64,000 nucleotides of DNA from Schinkia azotoformans LMG 9581 (GTDB lineage Bacteria > Bacillota > Bacilli > Bacillales > Bacillaceae_J), in the NCBI RefSeq assembly GCF_000307855.1, contig NZ_AJLR01000036.1:1-64000 (forward strand), written 5' to 3'. The notes beneath the pieces were generated by a model. It saw only the letters and a program-made list of their open reading frames with translations, was not told where the DNA came from and did not search any database. The position numbers were made by a program, and so were the translations under genes. Each line of letters begins with the position of its first letter. The first letter of the stretch is position 1. Shown here piece by piece: positions 18,707-28,410 of the stretch.

Positions 18707-20046
18707 ATATCTCGATGACGTTCTAGATTAACGAATTTATTATATTCCTTAACGAACGCAAGCTCTACCGTCCCTACAGGGCCGTTACGCTGCTTGGCAA
18801 TGATGATTTCAATTATATTTTGGTTTTCTGTTTCTTTATCATAGTAATCATCGCGGTATAAGAAAGCGACAATATCCGCATCCTGCTCAATACTTCCTGA
18901 TTCACGAATATCTGACATCATCGGGCGCTTATCCTGACGTTGCTCAACACCACGGGAAAGCTGTGACAACGCAATAACTGGAACACTTAATTCACGTGCC
19001 AATGCTTTCAGGGATCTGGATATTTCTGATACTTCCTGCTGACGGTTCTCACCTGAACGTCCGCTGCCTTGAATTAATTGCAAGTAATCGATTAAAATCA
19101 TGCCAAGTCCATGTTCCTGCTGTAATCGGCGGCACTTGGAGCGGATTTCGTTAATTCTAACCCCTGGAGTATCATCGATATAAATACCTGCATTCGATAG
19201 GCTCCCCATCGCCATTGTGAGCTTTTTCCAATCATCTTCTGACATTTTTCCAGTTCTTAAGGCTTGTGCATCAATATTTCCTTCCGCACACAGCATCCTC
19301 ATAACAAGCTGCTCTGCGCCCATCTCTAGACTAAAAATCGCAACATTTTCATCCGTTTTCGTGGCAACGTTTTGGGCAATATTCAAGGCAAAGGCGGTTT
19401 TACCAACTGATGGACGGGCCGCGACGATAATTAAGTCATTGCGTTGAAATCCAGCCGTCATTCGGTCTAAATCAACGAAACCGGTTGGAATTCCCGTTAC
19501 ATCCCCTTTACGGTTATGAAGGACCTCGATATTATCATAAACGTTAGCCAATACATCTTTAATATTTCTAAAACCGCTCGTATTTTTTCGATTTGCTACT
19601 TCAAGGATCGATTTTTCCGCGTCATTTAATAATGCTTCCACATCATCTTCACTGTTAAAGCCATCTGTAACGATGACAGTCGCAGTACGGATGAGTCGTC
19701 TTAATATAGATTTTTCTTCCACAATTCGAGCGTAATATTCTATATTGGCAGCTGTTGGAACAGCATCAGCTAAATCACTCAAATATTGAAGTCCACCGAC
19801 TTCCTCCAAAAGCTTTTTGTCAGCGAGTTCTGAAGTCACTGTTACGATATCAACCGGCTCGCCCTTTTCTGAAAGATCAAGCATAGCAGTAAATATTTTC
19901 GAATGGGCTGTTCGATAGAAATCATCAGGCACCAAAATTTCTGAAGCAGTTGTTAAAGCAGACGGCTCAAGAAAGATTGCACCAATGATCGCTTGTTCTG
20001 CCTCCAGATTATGCGGTGGTGTTCGATCAGTAAATACATCACTCAT
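18691..20046 (-). CDS. dnaB: Replicative DNA helicase (DnaB; DnaC in B. subtilis)
   Basis: The 451-residue protein has an N-terminal DnaB domain starting RTPPHNLEAEQAIIGAIF and a RecA-like C-terminal motor with Walker A ARPSVGKTAFALNIA and a DYLQLI Walker B. The hexamer unwinds DNA ahead of the replisome. The ATG at 20046 has GAGGGGC upstream. The gene ends inside its own terminator. It is separated from rplI by about 140 bp that include a family 1 repeat fragment. Confidence 0.97.
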   Translation of the reverse strand: MSDVFTDRTPPHNLEAEQAIIGAIFLEPSALTTASEILVPDDFYRTAHSKIFTAMLDLSEKGEPVDIVTVTSELADKKLLEEVGGLQYLSDLADAVPTAANIEYYARIVEEKSILRRLIRTATVIVTDGFNSEDDVEALLNDAEKSILEVANRKNTSGFRNIKDVLANVYDNIEVLHNRKGDVTGIPTGFVDLDRMTAGFQRNDLIIVAARPSVGKTAFALNIAQNVATKTDENVAIFSLEMGAEQLVMRMLCAEGNIDAQALRTGKMSEDDWKKLTMAMGSLSNAGIYIDDTPGVRINEIRSKCRRLQQEHGLGMILIDYLQLIQGSGRSGENRQQEVSEISRSLKALARELSVPVIALSQLSRGVEQRQDKRPMMSDIRESGSIEQDADIVAFLYRDDYYDKETENQNIIEIIIAKQRNGPVGTVELAFVKEYNKFVNLERHRDMQPSA

Positions 20047-20141
20047 ATTGACTGCCCCTCTCATTTAAGTTAAATCTTGCATTTGAAAAGAGGCTGTCCA
20101 GAATCTTTGTGGCAGCCTCTTTATAATAATTTGCGTATATC

Positions 20142-20187
20142 TGTCTAGCTCCTGTGCCCAGCGACTCGAAAAACTTCCGCTTTTCTA
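20142..20187 (-). repeat. Deleted copy of intergenic repeat family 1 after rplI
   Basis: On the minus strand it reads TAGAAAAGCGGAAG, then TTTTTCGAGTCGCTGGGCAC and AGGAGCTAGACA. The 5' hairpin arm and the central part are missing. The first TAG is the rplI stop codon. Confidence 0.75.
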
Positions 20188-20634
20188 TTTAGTTTCTTTT
20201 ACATGTACCTTTAATGTAGCTGTAACCTCATGATGAAGCTTAACCGGTACATTTGTTACACCTAGTGAACGAATAGAGTCGTCTAGGTCTAATTTACGTT
20301 TATCAATTTTAATGCTGTAGGCTTTGTTTAGCTCATCTGCAATTTGCTTCGAAGTAATCGACCCAAATAGTCTACCGCCTTCTCCTGATTTAGCAGATAG
20401 CTCAACTGTAAGCTTTTCTAGCTTTTCTTTTAACACTTTTGCTTCTTGTAATTCTTCAGCAGCTTCGCGCTCCTGTTTTTTCTTCTGCGCTTCTAATGAT
20501 TTCATATTTGCAGGTGTTGCTTCAAGGGCTAAATTATTCTTTAAAAGGAAATTATGGGCATATCCGTCAGCAACATTCTTGATTTCACCTTTTTTTCCTT
20601 TACCTTTAACATCTTGTAAAAATATAACTTTCAT
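20185..20634 (-). CDS. rplI: 50S ribosomal protein L9
   Basis: The 149-residue protein has the L9 N-terminal RNA-binding domain ([19 protein letters not shown] and YAHNFLLKN), the long central Lys/Glu-rich helix (about 45-80) and the C-terminal domain. It binds 23S rRNA at the base of the L1 stalk. Its ATG overlaps the final base of gdpP, so the two are translationally coupled, and with yybS they form one transcript. The TAG stop is part of a repeat fragment. Confidence 0.97.
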   Translation of the reverse strand: MKVIFLQDVKGKGKKGEIKNVADGYAHNFLLKNNLALEATPANMKSLEAQKKKQEREAAEELQEAKVLKEKLEKLTVELSAKSGEGGRLFGSITSKQIADELNKAYSIKIDKRKLDLDDSIRSLGVTNVPVKLHHEVTATLKVHVKETK

Positions 20635-22604
20635 TATTTTTTTCCCCCTTCGAGATAATCATCGATAGCATCTTTTAATAATTGTTCAACTTCATCAATT
20701 GTTTTTCCTTCAATTTGAGTGGCTGCATTTGTTAAATGACCACCCCCACCTAAGCTCTCCATAATGATTTGAACGTTAACATCACCTAATGAACGAGCAC
20801 TAATACTTATTTTACCATCTTGCCTTTTAGAAATCACAAATGAGGCGATCACATTATTCATTGATAATAGTGCATCCGCTGCTTGGGCTATCAATACTTG
20901 GCCAAAGGTTTGATCGGCTCCGGCTTTCGCAATAGCAATTCCTTTTTTATAGATTTTACTATTTTCAATTAGCTTTGACCGTTTAATATATTGGTCTAAG
21001 TCTTCTTTTAGGAATCTTTGGACAAGTACCGTATCGGCGCCATGCGAGCGTAAATAGGAGGCTGCATCAAAGGTCCGCGAACCGGTTCGCAATGTAAAAC
21101 TTTTCGTATCAACGATGATCCCTGCTAATAATGCCGTTGATTCTAACATATCAATTTTTAATGTTTTCGGCTGATATTCTAATAACTCCGTAACAAGCTC
21201 TGATGTAGAGGATGCATAAGGCTCCATATACACCATAACTGGATTCTCAATGAATTCTTCACCGCGACGATGGTGGTCAACAACGACGACATTATCAAGC
21301 TTATTAAGTAGCCTCTGGTCAATGACCATAGATGGCTTATGAGTATCAACAACAACTAGTAAAGAATGGTCAGTAGCAATTTCTAAAGCCTCTTCAGGTG
21401 AAATAAATCTTTGCCATAACTCACCTTTCAATCTAACCTCGGCCATTAGCCTTTGGACACCTGAATCAATATCGTTTTCATTAAGAACAACATAGCCTTC
21501 CGTATTATTTGCCTCTGCAACCTTTAGAATCCCTATCGCTGCCCCAATCGCATCCATGTCAGGCGCTTTATGTCCCATTATAAAAACTTTATCACTAGCA
21601 AGCACCCATTCACGAAGGGCATGAGAGATTACTCTTGCTCTTACTCTCGTCCGTTTCTCCATTGGATTCGTCTTACCGCCATAAAACTTCACTTTTCCAT
21701 TCAGGCTTTTAATCGCAACCTGGTCGCCTCCTCTACCAAGGGCGAGTTCCAAACTGGATTGCGCCAAACCTCCAAGCTCCGGCAAATTAGAAGAATCACT
21801 GCCAATCCCAATGCTAAGCGTCAACGAAACATTTTGTTTTGTTGTTAATTCCCGAACTTCGTCTAAAATATCAAATTTTGTTTTTTCCAGCTGGGTTAAG
21901 ATTAATTGATTAAACACTGCAATAAAACGGTCCGATGAAGTTCTTTTAAGGAAAATACCGTATTTACTGGCCCAATTATTAAGGATAGAGATCACTTTGC
22001 TATTGATTGTACTTTTGGTTTGATCATCCATTCCTTGTGTTACATCATCATAATTATCTAAAAAGATGATTGCTAATACAGCTTTTTCTTCCTCGTATAA
22101 TCGCTCAATTTCCTCTTGGTTCGTTATGTCGAAAAAATATAGAAGTCTTTCATCTCGTTTAATATGAACGTGGAATATTTGTCCATCTAAAATTATTTTG
22201 TTATGATCTGATTCACCTTTTAAAAGTGAAATCATACCATCAGATATTGTGTTTAAATGGCGCCCTATTAACGTTTCCTCATTTAGAACATCCGCCAAAT
22301 AATGGTTAGACCACTCAATTTGATGCTCATCGTTATATAATAGAATTCCGATAGGCATTTCCATCAGCGCTTCATCGCCAACTTTTTTTACACGATGGGA
22401 TAATGTTGAAATATATTGTTCCATCTCTTCATACAAATTAAGCTCATATCTTAATAAGTAATAAACGATTACGCCCATGATTACAAAGAAGATTACCCCA
22501 AACACCCATTGAAAATAAGCTATGGTTGCCATCATGGCTATTGATAATATCAAGAAGAGAATAAACGGAATGCTTCGCCATCGTTTTTTGATTGAATTTG
22601 GCAT
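20634..22604 (-). CDS. gdpP: Cyclic-di-AMP phosphodiesterase GdpP (YybT)
   Basis: The 656-residue membrane protein has two N-terminal helices (about residues 12-50), a PAS-like domain, a degenerate GGDEF domain (about 170-300) and a C-terminal DHH/DHHA1 phosphodiesterase. The catalytic motifs are visible as [22 protein letters not shown] and [12 protein letters not shown]. It hydrolyses c-di-AMP and so affects potassium, osmotic and cell-wall homeostasis. It lies between yybS and rplI as in other Bacillus genomes. Confidence 0.96.
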   Translation of the reverse strand: MPNSIKKRWRSIPFILFLILSIAMMATIAYFQWVFGVIFFVIMGVIVYYLLRYELNLYEEMEQYISTLSHRVKKVGDEALMEMPIGILLYNDEHQIEWSNHYLADVLNEETLIGRHLNTISDGMISLLKGESDHNKIILDGQIFHVHIKRDERLLYFFDITNQEEIERLYEEEKAVLAIIFLDNYDDVTQGMDDQTKSTINSKVISILNNWASKYGIFLKRTSSDRFIAVFNQLILTQLEKTKFDILDEVRELTTKQNVSLTLSIGIGSDSSNLPELGGLAQSSLELALGRGGDQVAIKSLNGKVKFYGGKTNPMEKRTRVRARVISHALREWVLASDKVFIMGHKAPDMDAIGAAIGILKVAEANNTEGYVVLNENDIDSGVQRLMAEVRLKGELWQRFISPEEALEIATDHSLLVVVDTHKPSMVIDQRLLNKLDNVVVVDHHRRGEEFIENPVMVYMEPYASSTSELVTELLEYQPKTLKIDMLESTALLAGIIVDTKSFTLRTGSRTFDAASYLRSHGADTVLVQRFLKEDLDQYIKRSKLIENSKIYKKGIAIAKAGADQTFGQVLIAQAADALLSMNNVIASFVISKRQDGKISISARSLGDVNVQIIMESLGGGGHLTNAATQIEGKTIDEVEQLLKDAIDDYLEGGKK

Positions 22605-22619
22605 ATCTTCATCTCCACA

Positions 22620-23552
22620 TCATTGTGGGTCTTTCATGCGCTTCCGCAAATTAAACCCTAAATCAATTATACCTAAGATTCTTATTATAGATAGTAAAAA
22701 AGTCATAAACAAAGATAGAATTATGATAACAACAGGTATTGTTAAGGGCTTTTTATTTATATGAAAGTAAAAAAAGATAAACGAAAACCCTTGTATTGTC
22801 ATTATTATTTCAAGCACGATAAATAGGTTAATAATTATTGTAAAAAGTATTGTACCCTGTTCCGGCCCTGTCATGAAAATAATGGTAACAATTAAATAGT
22901 ACCATAATAAGCTTTTTGGAAAAGACCATTTTCTTATCGGTGGGAATGATTTTATTTCATATTTAAATCCTTTTAATATTTGATTTGCAAAAAATTGAGT
23001 TACAAAAGCCAACACGATGCTTGTAATGACCATTGCACTTGGAACAATGTAAGAAATCATCTCAATGGATTGATACATCATTTCAAATTGATCTGTAGGT
23101 TGTCCAAGCGATGTTACCATTTTTTCAGCTGTTTCCATCGATTGATACATCATCTTTTTCGTATCTTCAATAAAATTTATATGAAAGAAGACATTAGTAA
23201 CAATGAACAACAGAACAAAGTTTGCGATGAAACCAAGGCTTCCACTAAGTAATATGGCATAAGCACCTTTTTTTAGTGAATATATGTACCCCATGATAAG
23301 ACCGGTTGTTCCAAACATAAGGGTAATTGGCAGCGTTGCGATTGAACCAACCATATATGTAATAAATAATGCGACCGTTAACATTAATAGCCCTTTTTTC
23401 AAAGTATGACGGGTTACATAGATAACAAAAGGAACTGGAAGTATAAAAAGAAATAAGCTACCAATGAGCGGTATAAACAAGACAGCTAATAAAAGAATAG
23501 AATATAACGCTGTTAATATGGCCCCTTCAGTTATTGAACGTATTGAATTCAA
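22620..23552 (-). CDS. yybS: YybS family membrane protein (DUF2232)
   Basis: The 310-residue protein is almost wholly hydrophobic, with about eight predicted membrane segments. It matches the DUF2232/YybS family by position and general character. The TTG start follows GAGGTGA. It is first in the yybS-gdpP-rplI unit. The fold resembles transporter S-components, but no substrate can be read from the sequence. Confidence 0.85.
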   Translation of the reverse strand: MNSIRSITEGAILTALYSILLLAVLFIPLIGSLFLFILPVPFVIYVTRHTLKKGLLMLTVALFITYMVGSIATLPITLMFGTTGLIMGYIYSLKKGAYAILLSGSLGFIANFVLLFIVTNVFFHINFIEDTKKMMYQSMETAEKMVTSLGQPTDQFEMMYQSIEMISYIVPSAMVITSIVLAFVTQFFANQILKGFKYEIKSFPPIRKWSFPKSLLWYYLIVTIIFMTGPEQGTILFTIIINLFIVLEIIMTIQGFSFIFFYFHINKKPLTIPVVIIILSLFMTFLLSIIRILGIIDLGFNLRKRMKDPQ

Positions 23553-23684
23553 ATCTTCACCTCATATATCCTTTTTTTCCATTCTCTGTATGTACTATTT
23601 TATGTATTTATTTCGTTAGTTTCAAGAAATTGAAAAAAAGACAGCAAGATAATCCTGCTGCCTTTTTAAAATTCTATCAATAAA

Positions 23685-23924
23685 TTAATCGTTAACGTAT
23701 GGTAACAACGCCATTTGACGTGCGCGCTTGATAGCTGTTGTTAATTTACGTTGGTATTTTGAAGATGTTCCTGTTACACGGCGAGGTAAAATTTTACCGC
23801 GTTCAGAAACGAAACGTTTTAATAGATCAACATCTTTATAGTCGATGTGTGTAATTCCGTTTGCTGTGAAATAGCACACTTTACGACGCTTAGTGCGACC
23901 TTTACGAGCTCCACCCATTGCCAT
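23685..23924 (-). CDS. rpsR: 30S ribosomal protein S18
   Basis: The 79-residue protein includes the S18 core ([48 protein letters not shown]). It forms a heterodimer with S6 on the small-subunit platform. The ATG at 23924 follows AAGGAGGGA. It is the last gene of rpsF-ssb-rpsR, with a family 1 repeat remnant between ssb and rpsR. Confidence 0.98.
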   Translation of the reverse strand: MAMGGARKGRTKRRKVCYFTANGITHIDYKDVDLLKRFVSERGKILPRRVTGTSSKYQRKLTTAIKRARQMALLPYVND

Positions 23925-23953
23925 TTGAAAGTCCCTCCTTACGTATTGTAAAT

Positions 23954-23990
23954 TGTTTAGCTTCAGCACTCGGGCGCTTCCGCTTTTCTT
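23954..23990 (-). repeat. Shrunken copy of intergenic repeat family 1 between ssb and rpsR
   Basis: On the minus strand it reads AAGAAAAGCGGAAGCGCCCG followed by AGTGCTGAAGCTAAACA. Both ends are present but the centre is gone, leaving a short hairpin. Confidence 0.65.
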
Positions 23991-23992
23991 AT

Positions 23993-24541
23993 TTAAAACG
24001 GTAAATCATCGTCTGATATGTCAATCGGTAAACCATCATCTTTAAATGGGTCATCATCGACAGTAGAAAAATTATCGTTCGAACGTTGATTCTGATTTGG
24101 ACGATATCCGCCACCAGATGGTTTTTGGCCTCCATATCCTTGTCCAGATCCGAAGTTTCCACCCCCAGGGTTTCCTCCTCCAAATCCATAAGGATCTGCT
24201 TGACCGCCTCCTTGGCTAGCACCTTTAGGCTCCAAAAATTGTACGCTATCTGCCACAACTTCTGTTACATAAACCCGGCGACCATCTTGTCCCTCGTAAT
24301 TACGAGTTTGTAAGCGGCCATCAACACCAGCTAAGCTTCCCTTTTTGAGGAAATTCGCTACATTTTCAGCTGCACGGCGCCATACAACACAGTTAATAAA
24401 ATCTGCTTCACGGTCACCTTGTTGATTAGAAAATGTGCGATTAACAGCAAGTGTAAATTGGGTAACAGCAACTCCGTTTGGAGTATAACGCAATTCAGGA
24501 TCTTTCGTTAACCTGCCAACGAGTACCACGCGGTTTAACAT
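23993..24541 (-). CDS. ssb: Single-stranded DNA-binding protein
   Basis: The 182-residue protein has an OB fold ([35 protein letters not shown]), a Gly/Gln-rich flexible linker (about 108-165) and the acidic tip DDDLPF that recruits replication and repair partners. The ATG at 24541 follows GGAGTGA. It sits between rpsF and rpsR as in B. subtilis, but a family 2 repeat separates it from rpsF. Confidence 0.98.
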   Translation of the reverse strand: MLNRVVLVGRLTKDPELRYTPNGVAVTQFTLAVNRTFSNQQGDREADFINCVVWRRAAENVANFLKKGSLAGVDGRLQTRNYEGQDGRRVYVTEVVADSVQFLEPKGASQGGGQADPYGFGGGNPGGGNFGSGQGYGGQKPSGGGYRPNQNQRSNDNFSTVDDDPFKDDGLPIDISDDDLPF

Positions 24542-24570
24542 CAGAATCACTCCTTAATGGAAATTCAAAC

Positions 24571-24680
24571 TTAAATCAAATGCGCCTTGGCGTATTTGTG
24601 CCCAGCGGATATTATCGAGCTACCATACTCGAAAAACTACCCCTGAAAATCGCAAGGCTCGCCGGAGGCTTTAACTTTAT
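24571..24680 (-). repeat. Intergenic repeat family 2, inverted copy
   Basis: On the minus strand it reads AAAGTTAAAGCCTCCGGCG near the start, GTTTTTCGAG and GCTCGAT in the middle, and CCAAGGCGCATTTGATT at the end. Apart from a few insertions it aligns over its whole length with the copy at 50551-50653. It fills nearly the whole rpsF-ssb gap. Confidence 0.8.
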
Positions 24681-24692
24681 GAATAAAATTAA

Positions 24693-24983
24693 TTACTTAT
24701 CTTCTTCACGTACTGCGATGTGACGGATGATGTCTTCGCTGATCTTCGCTAAGCGGTCAAATTCGCTGATCGCTTCTGGCTTCGCCACAACGTTAAGAAG
24801 CATGTAATAACCTTCACGGAAATCGTTGATTTCGTAAGCTAAACGACGCTTACCCATGTCAGTTGACTTAGCGATTTCAGTGCCTTCGTTCGTTAAGATG
24901 TCGTTAAAACGATCGATTACAGCTTTCTTTGTTTCTTCTTCAACGTTTGGACGAATAATGTACATAATTTCATATTTACGCAT
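24693..24983 (-). CDS. rpsF: 30S ribosomal protein S6
   Basis: The 96-residue protein starts [17 protein letters not shown] and contains the S6 core [21 protein letters not shown]. It pairs with S18 in the small subunit. The ATG at 24983 follows GAGGAGGTGA. The leader carries a likely S6:S18 recognition motif, which would let the protein pair repress its own mRNA. Confidence 0.98.
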   Translation of the reverse strand: MRKYEIMYIIRPNVEEETKKAVIDRFNDILTNEGTEIAKSTDMGKRRLAYEINDFREGYYMLLNVVAKPEAISEFDRLAKISEDIIRHIAVREEDK

Positions 24984-24985
24984 AT

Positions 24986-25055
24986 CTTTCACCTCCTCTT
25001 GGACTAAACGGCTCACTTTTTAAAAAGGAGCAAGGAGCAATATATTCATATAATT
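24986..25055 (-). promoter_or_regulatory. Probable S6:S18 autoregulatory leader of rpsF
   Basis: The transcript holds GCTC-CTTTTT-AAAAAGT-GAGC followed at once by CG and TTTAGTCCAAGAGGAGGTG. A hairpin closing on GAGCCG just before the ribosome site is the pattern described for the conserved S6:S18-binding motif in rpsF leaders. The match is by eye. Confidence 0.6.
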
Positions 25056-25097
25056 ACTCACGAAACAAAATTATACCATGATTAATTAGCGTACGCA

Positions 25098-25125
25098 AGT
25101 GCCTGTTTACGGGGACAAGCACCTA
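25098..25125 (-). repeat. REP-like palindrome at the end of ychF
   Basis: On the minus strand TAGGTGCTTGTCCCCG is followed by TAAACAGGCACTT. The two ends form an imperfect hairpin with the GGTGC(C/T)TGT arms typical of Bacillus REP-like elements. Its first TAG is the ychF stop codon. Confidence 0.55.
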
Positions 25126-26223
25126 TACGTTAAATCTGAAATGCATAACGTCTCCGTCTTGAACTACATACTCTTTCCCTTCAAGGCGAACTTTACCTGC
25201 TTCACGGGCAGCTGTCATAGAGCCACCTGCCAGTAAATCTTCATAAGAAACTGTCTCTGCACGAATAAAACCGCGCTCAAAGTCAGTATGAATGATCCCT
25301 GCACACTGTGGAGCTTTCATTCCTTTTTTAAATGTCCATGCTCTTACTTCCTGTTCCCCAGCTGTAAAATACGTTGCTAAACCAAGTAATGAGTAAGCAG
25401 CCTTAATCAACTGATCTAAGCCTGATTCTTTAATGCCAAGTTCTTCAAGGAACATTTGCTTTTCTTCCCCATCAAGTTCAGCAATTTCAGATTCAATTTT
25501 TGCACAAATGACGATAACTTCAGCATTATCACTTTTTGCAAATTCATGAACCTTTTGAACATACTCATTTCCAGATGGGTCCGCCACTTCATCCTCACCA
25601 ACATTGGCTACATAAAGCATTGGCTTGATTGTTAACAAATGAAGATTCTTCACAAGTTTCAATTGCTCTTCCGTAAATTCAATCGAACGAGCCATCTTGC
25701 CTTCTTCAAACGCTTCTTTAAGGATAACAAGAATTTCATGTTCTGCTGCCGCATCTTTATCTTTTTGCTTCGCTAATTTACCAACACGGTCAATACGCTT
25801 GTCCACTGTTTCAAGGTCAGCTAAAATTAATTCCAAATTAATCGTTTCAATATCTGAAATTGGGTCTACTTTACCCGCTACATGTGTTATTTCATCATCT
25901 GCGAAACAACGAACAACCTGACAAATGGCATCCACTTGGCGAATATGGGATAAAAACTTATTTCCTAAACCTTCGCCTTTGCTCGCCCCTTTAACGATAC
26001 CGGCAATATCTGTGAATTCAAAAGCAGTTGGCACTGTTTTTTTCGGCTTTACTAATTGTGTTAATTTATTTAAACGCTCATCTGGTACTTCAACAATCCC
26101 CACGTTAGGATCGATTGTACAGAAAGGGTAGTTTGCTGATTCAGCACCTGCCTGTGTAATTGCATTAAAAAGCGTTGATTTTCCAACGTTCGGAAGACCA
26201 ACGATTCCGGCTGTTAAACCCAT
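25123..26223 (-). CDS. ychF: Redox-regulated Obg-like ATPase YchF
   Basis: The 366-residue protein has the Obg-family P-loop GLPNVGKSTLFNAIT at residues 8-22, FTDIAGIVKGASKGEGLGNKFL, a coiled-coil insertion and a C-terminal TGS domain. YchF hydrolyses ATP rather than GTP and is linked to ribosomes and oxidative stress. It lies directly upstream of rpsF in the transcribed direction, as in B. subtilis (yyaF). The last codon merges with a REP-like element. Confidence 0.97.
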   Translation of the reverse strand: MGLTAGIVGLPNVGKSTLFNAITQAGAESANYPFCTIDPNVGIVEVPDERLNKLTQLVKPKKTVPTAFEFTDIAGIVKGASKGEGLGNKFLSHIRQVDAICQVVRCFADDEITHVAGKVDPISDIETINLELILADLETVDKRIDRVGKLAKQKDKDAAAEHEILVILKEAFEEGKMARSIEFTEEQLKLVKNLHLLTIKPMLYVANVGEDEVADPSGNEYVQKVHEFAKSDNAEVIVICAKIESEIAELDGEEKQMFLEELGIKESGLDQLIKAAYSLLGLATYFTAGEQEVRAWTFKKGMKAPQCAGIIHTDFERGFIRAETVSYEDLLAGGSMTAAREAGKVRLEGKEYVVQDGDVMHFRFNV

Positions 26224-26393
26224 TAACCATTCACTCCTTAAAAAATCTTCGTTCTAAGTATTCTTAACCAATTATAGGAACTGTTCCTTAAAAGCGCAAG
26301 CATTGATTAAAACGAAACAAGCCAACCATTACCCAAGAATCAAGCGCAATAATTGACTTGCCTCATTAATTAACTATACTTTCATGTAGTATG

Positions 26394-26591
26394 CTACTCT
26401 TCATGCTTAACAAGGATTTTCTTTAACTTTCTTGTGAACTCTTTTCGGGGAATTAAAACACTATGATCACAGCCTTCGCATTTAATGCGAATATCCATGC
26501 CGAGGCGAATGATCTTCCAGCGATTAGTTCCACATGGATGCTGCTTTTTCATTTCTACAATATCATTTAGACCAAAATCTTTATCAACCAT
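26394..26591 (-). CDS. yyzM: DUF951 family protein YyzM
   Basis: The 65-residue protein contains MKKQHPCGTNRWKIIRLGMD and CEGCDHSV, giving a conserved Cys-Gly and a CxxC that could bind zinc. This is the DUF951 family, found beside ychF in many Firmicutes. The function is unknown. The ATG follows AAGGGGGGAG. Confidence 0.9.
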   Translation of the reverse strand: MVDKDFGLNDIVEMKKQHPCGTNRWKIIRLGMDIRIKCEGCDHSVLIPRKEFTRKLKKILVKHEE

Positions 26592-26664
26592 TTTGCTCCC
26601 CCCTTCATTTATTCACGGTCACAATTTGTATCAGACTGCTTGTTTATATTTTACCAATTTTTCG

Positions 26665-27681
26665 TTACCATTTGTAGCGATTTGCTATAGGATACAACAA
26701 AAGCGCGGCCAACATATATAAATTTAACAGTCCATATAACGGATAAAGAACTGCCACTAATGTTGAAAATCCAAACGTTGTTAATGGCACCATAACTAAA
26801 AGTATAATGAATGCCAATAGCCATAATGGCATTGATGTTTTCTTTCTAAATCGTGTGGTTAAACCGACAACTCCCGAAGCAGCTGTTGTATAAATGGCAC
26901 ACCATAAAACAACTGACATCAATATTAACATAATATAATGATAATTTTTTAATATAGCAAACAAAGGAATTTCGTAGAGTACTATATCTGAAGCCATTTG
27001 TGACAATATTTCATTATATAGAAATGTTAGGACCCCTAATAATATCCCGCTTCCTAAACTCGCAATCCAAATTTCACCCTGATGCTTGATTTCTTTTCCG
27101 ATTGCTGCGAGGACTGCAACCAATGGCAAGATATTTAGAGCTGTAAACGTGAAGGCAGATGGCCAATTCCCCTGCTCCCGCCAATCGATGATGATTGGCT
27201 GTCCATATTTTAACGTGAAGGAAAGAAGTGCCCCAATTAAACCGGCAACTAATAATGGAATGATAAAAGCATTAATGGATACCATTCCTTGAATATCCCA
27301 AACAAATAAAAATACCAATAAAATAACTGTAACGGCAATTCCAACCCAAAATGGCAAGTAAAATACTTCTAAAGCAGCTCCTGCACCAGCCAACATTACA
27401 ACCGTAACTGAAAATAAATACAATATAATCATAAAATCATAAAGGCCAGCCAACTTCTTTCCCAGCAAAGTCTCCAATACTGGCAAATAGTGAACGGTTT
27501 TCTTTTCATAGCTAATTTTCATAATAAAATAACAGCTGATTATAAATAATACGGTAAATAGTAAAATGGCAAGTCCACTTTCATACCCAAAAAATTGCCA
27601 TATTTCTCGTCCTGATGCATATCCCGCGCCAATCGTCGTACCCATAATAAGAAACATCCATTTAAGACCGGCTTTCCACAT
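26665..27681 (-). CDS. YkvI-like membrane transporter
   Basis: The 338-residue protein has ten or so membrane helices and starts with GTTIGAGYASGREIWQFFG, a glycine-rich unwound first helix typical of LeuT-fold APC-superfamily carriers of the YkvI group. It probably moves a small solute with sodium or protons; the substrate is unknown. It is not part of the usual B. subtilis order here, so it may be a lineage-specific gene. It is divergent from yyaC. Confidence 0.75.
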   Translation of the reverse strand: MWKAGLKWMFLIMGTTIGAGYASGREIWQFFGYESGLAILLFTVLFIISCYFIMKISYEKKTVHYLPVLETLLGKKLAGLYDFMIILYLFSVTVVMLAGAGAALEVFYLPFWVGIAVTVILLVFLFVWDIQGMVSINAFIIPLLVAGLIGALLSFTLKYGQPIIIDWREQGNWPSAFTFTALNILPLVAVLAAIGKEIKHQGEIWIASLGSGILLGVLTFLYNEILSQMASDIVLYEIPLFAILKNYHYIMLILMSVVLWCAIYTTAASGVVGLTTRFRKKTSMPLWLLAFIILLVMVPLTTFGFSTLVAVLYPLYGLLNLYMLAALLLYPIANRYKW

Positions 27682-27785
27682 TATTTATCTTCCTTTCATA
27701 ATCAAAGTTAAAAATTATCAACTTTATGTATAGGAACTTAATAAATTCCGTATACTGTTACTACTATTAAAGAGGAGTGGATCCT

Positions 27786-28385
27786 ATGAATCTAAAACCA
27801 AAGTTTTTTGAAAAAAAAGAGGTCTCCTCCTACCGTATTTCTTACGAAGAGCAAAATGCCCCTTTATATATTGGCGAGAAATTAGTTGAACTTTTGCCAC
27901 ACCATATCCTTCAACCTGTCGTTATCGCTTGTATTGGAACTGATCGCTCAACTGGGGATGCGCTTGGACCATTAATTGGAACAATCCTTCATGAAAAAAA
28001 ACCTTCTCATTTCCATGTATACGGTACACTTGAACATCCTATTCATGCTGTTAATCTAGAAGAGCAATTAGAATTAATAAATAATACACATCAGAATCCA
28101 TATATTGTTGCAATTGATGCATGTTTAGGTAGATTAAAAAGTGTTGGGGATGTTACTTTAAATGTCGGCGCGTTGAAGCCTGGAGCCGGTGTTAACAAAC
28201 AACTTCCACCAGTTGGAGAGGTTCACTTAACTGGAATTGTAAATGTCAGTGGATTTATGGAGTTTTTTGTTTTACAAAATACGAGGTTAAATCTTGTTAT
28301 GAAAATGGCACAAACAATGGCAAGCGGCATTATGGAAGCAGATCAATTATTAAAGATTAAAAAAAATCCCCTACTTCGCAGGTAG
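27786..28385 (+). CDS. yyaC: Sporulation-linked protease-like protein YyaC
   Basis: The 199-residue protein contains VIACIGTDRSTGDALGPLIG and IDACLGRL, matching the YyaC family related to the germination protease and hydrogenase-maturation fold. In Bacillus yyaC is a sporulation gene. The ATG at 27786 follows AGAGGAGTGG; a GTG three codons upstream overlaps the ribosome site. It is the only plus-strand gene between 5.2 and 40 kb, transcribed against the replication fork. Its last codons lie in the hairpin that terminates the convergent gene. Confidence 0.9.
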   Translation: MNLKPKFFEKKEVSSYRISYEEQNAPLYIGEKLVELLPHHILQPVVIACIGTDRSTGDALGPLIGTILHEKKPSHFHVYGTLEHPIHAVNLEEQLELINNTHQNPYIVAIDACLGRLKSVGDVTLNVGALKPGAGVNKQLPPVGEVHLTGIVNVSGFMEFFVLQNTRLNLVMKMAQTMASGIMEADQLLKIKKNPLLRR

Positions 28386-28390
28386 GGGGG
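28366..28390 (-). terminator. Terminator of the DUF554 gene, overlapping the yyaC end
   Basis: CCCCTAC and GTAGGGG pair across a short loop. On the minus strand the hairpin is followed by ATTTTTTTT, so it serves the DUF554 gene. The arms encode the last residues and stop codon of yyaC on the other strand. Confidence 0.8.
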
Positions 28391-28410
28391 CAAGGTTTAC
28401 TATAAACATA

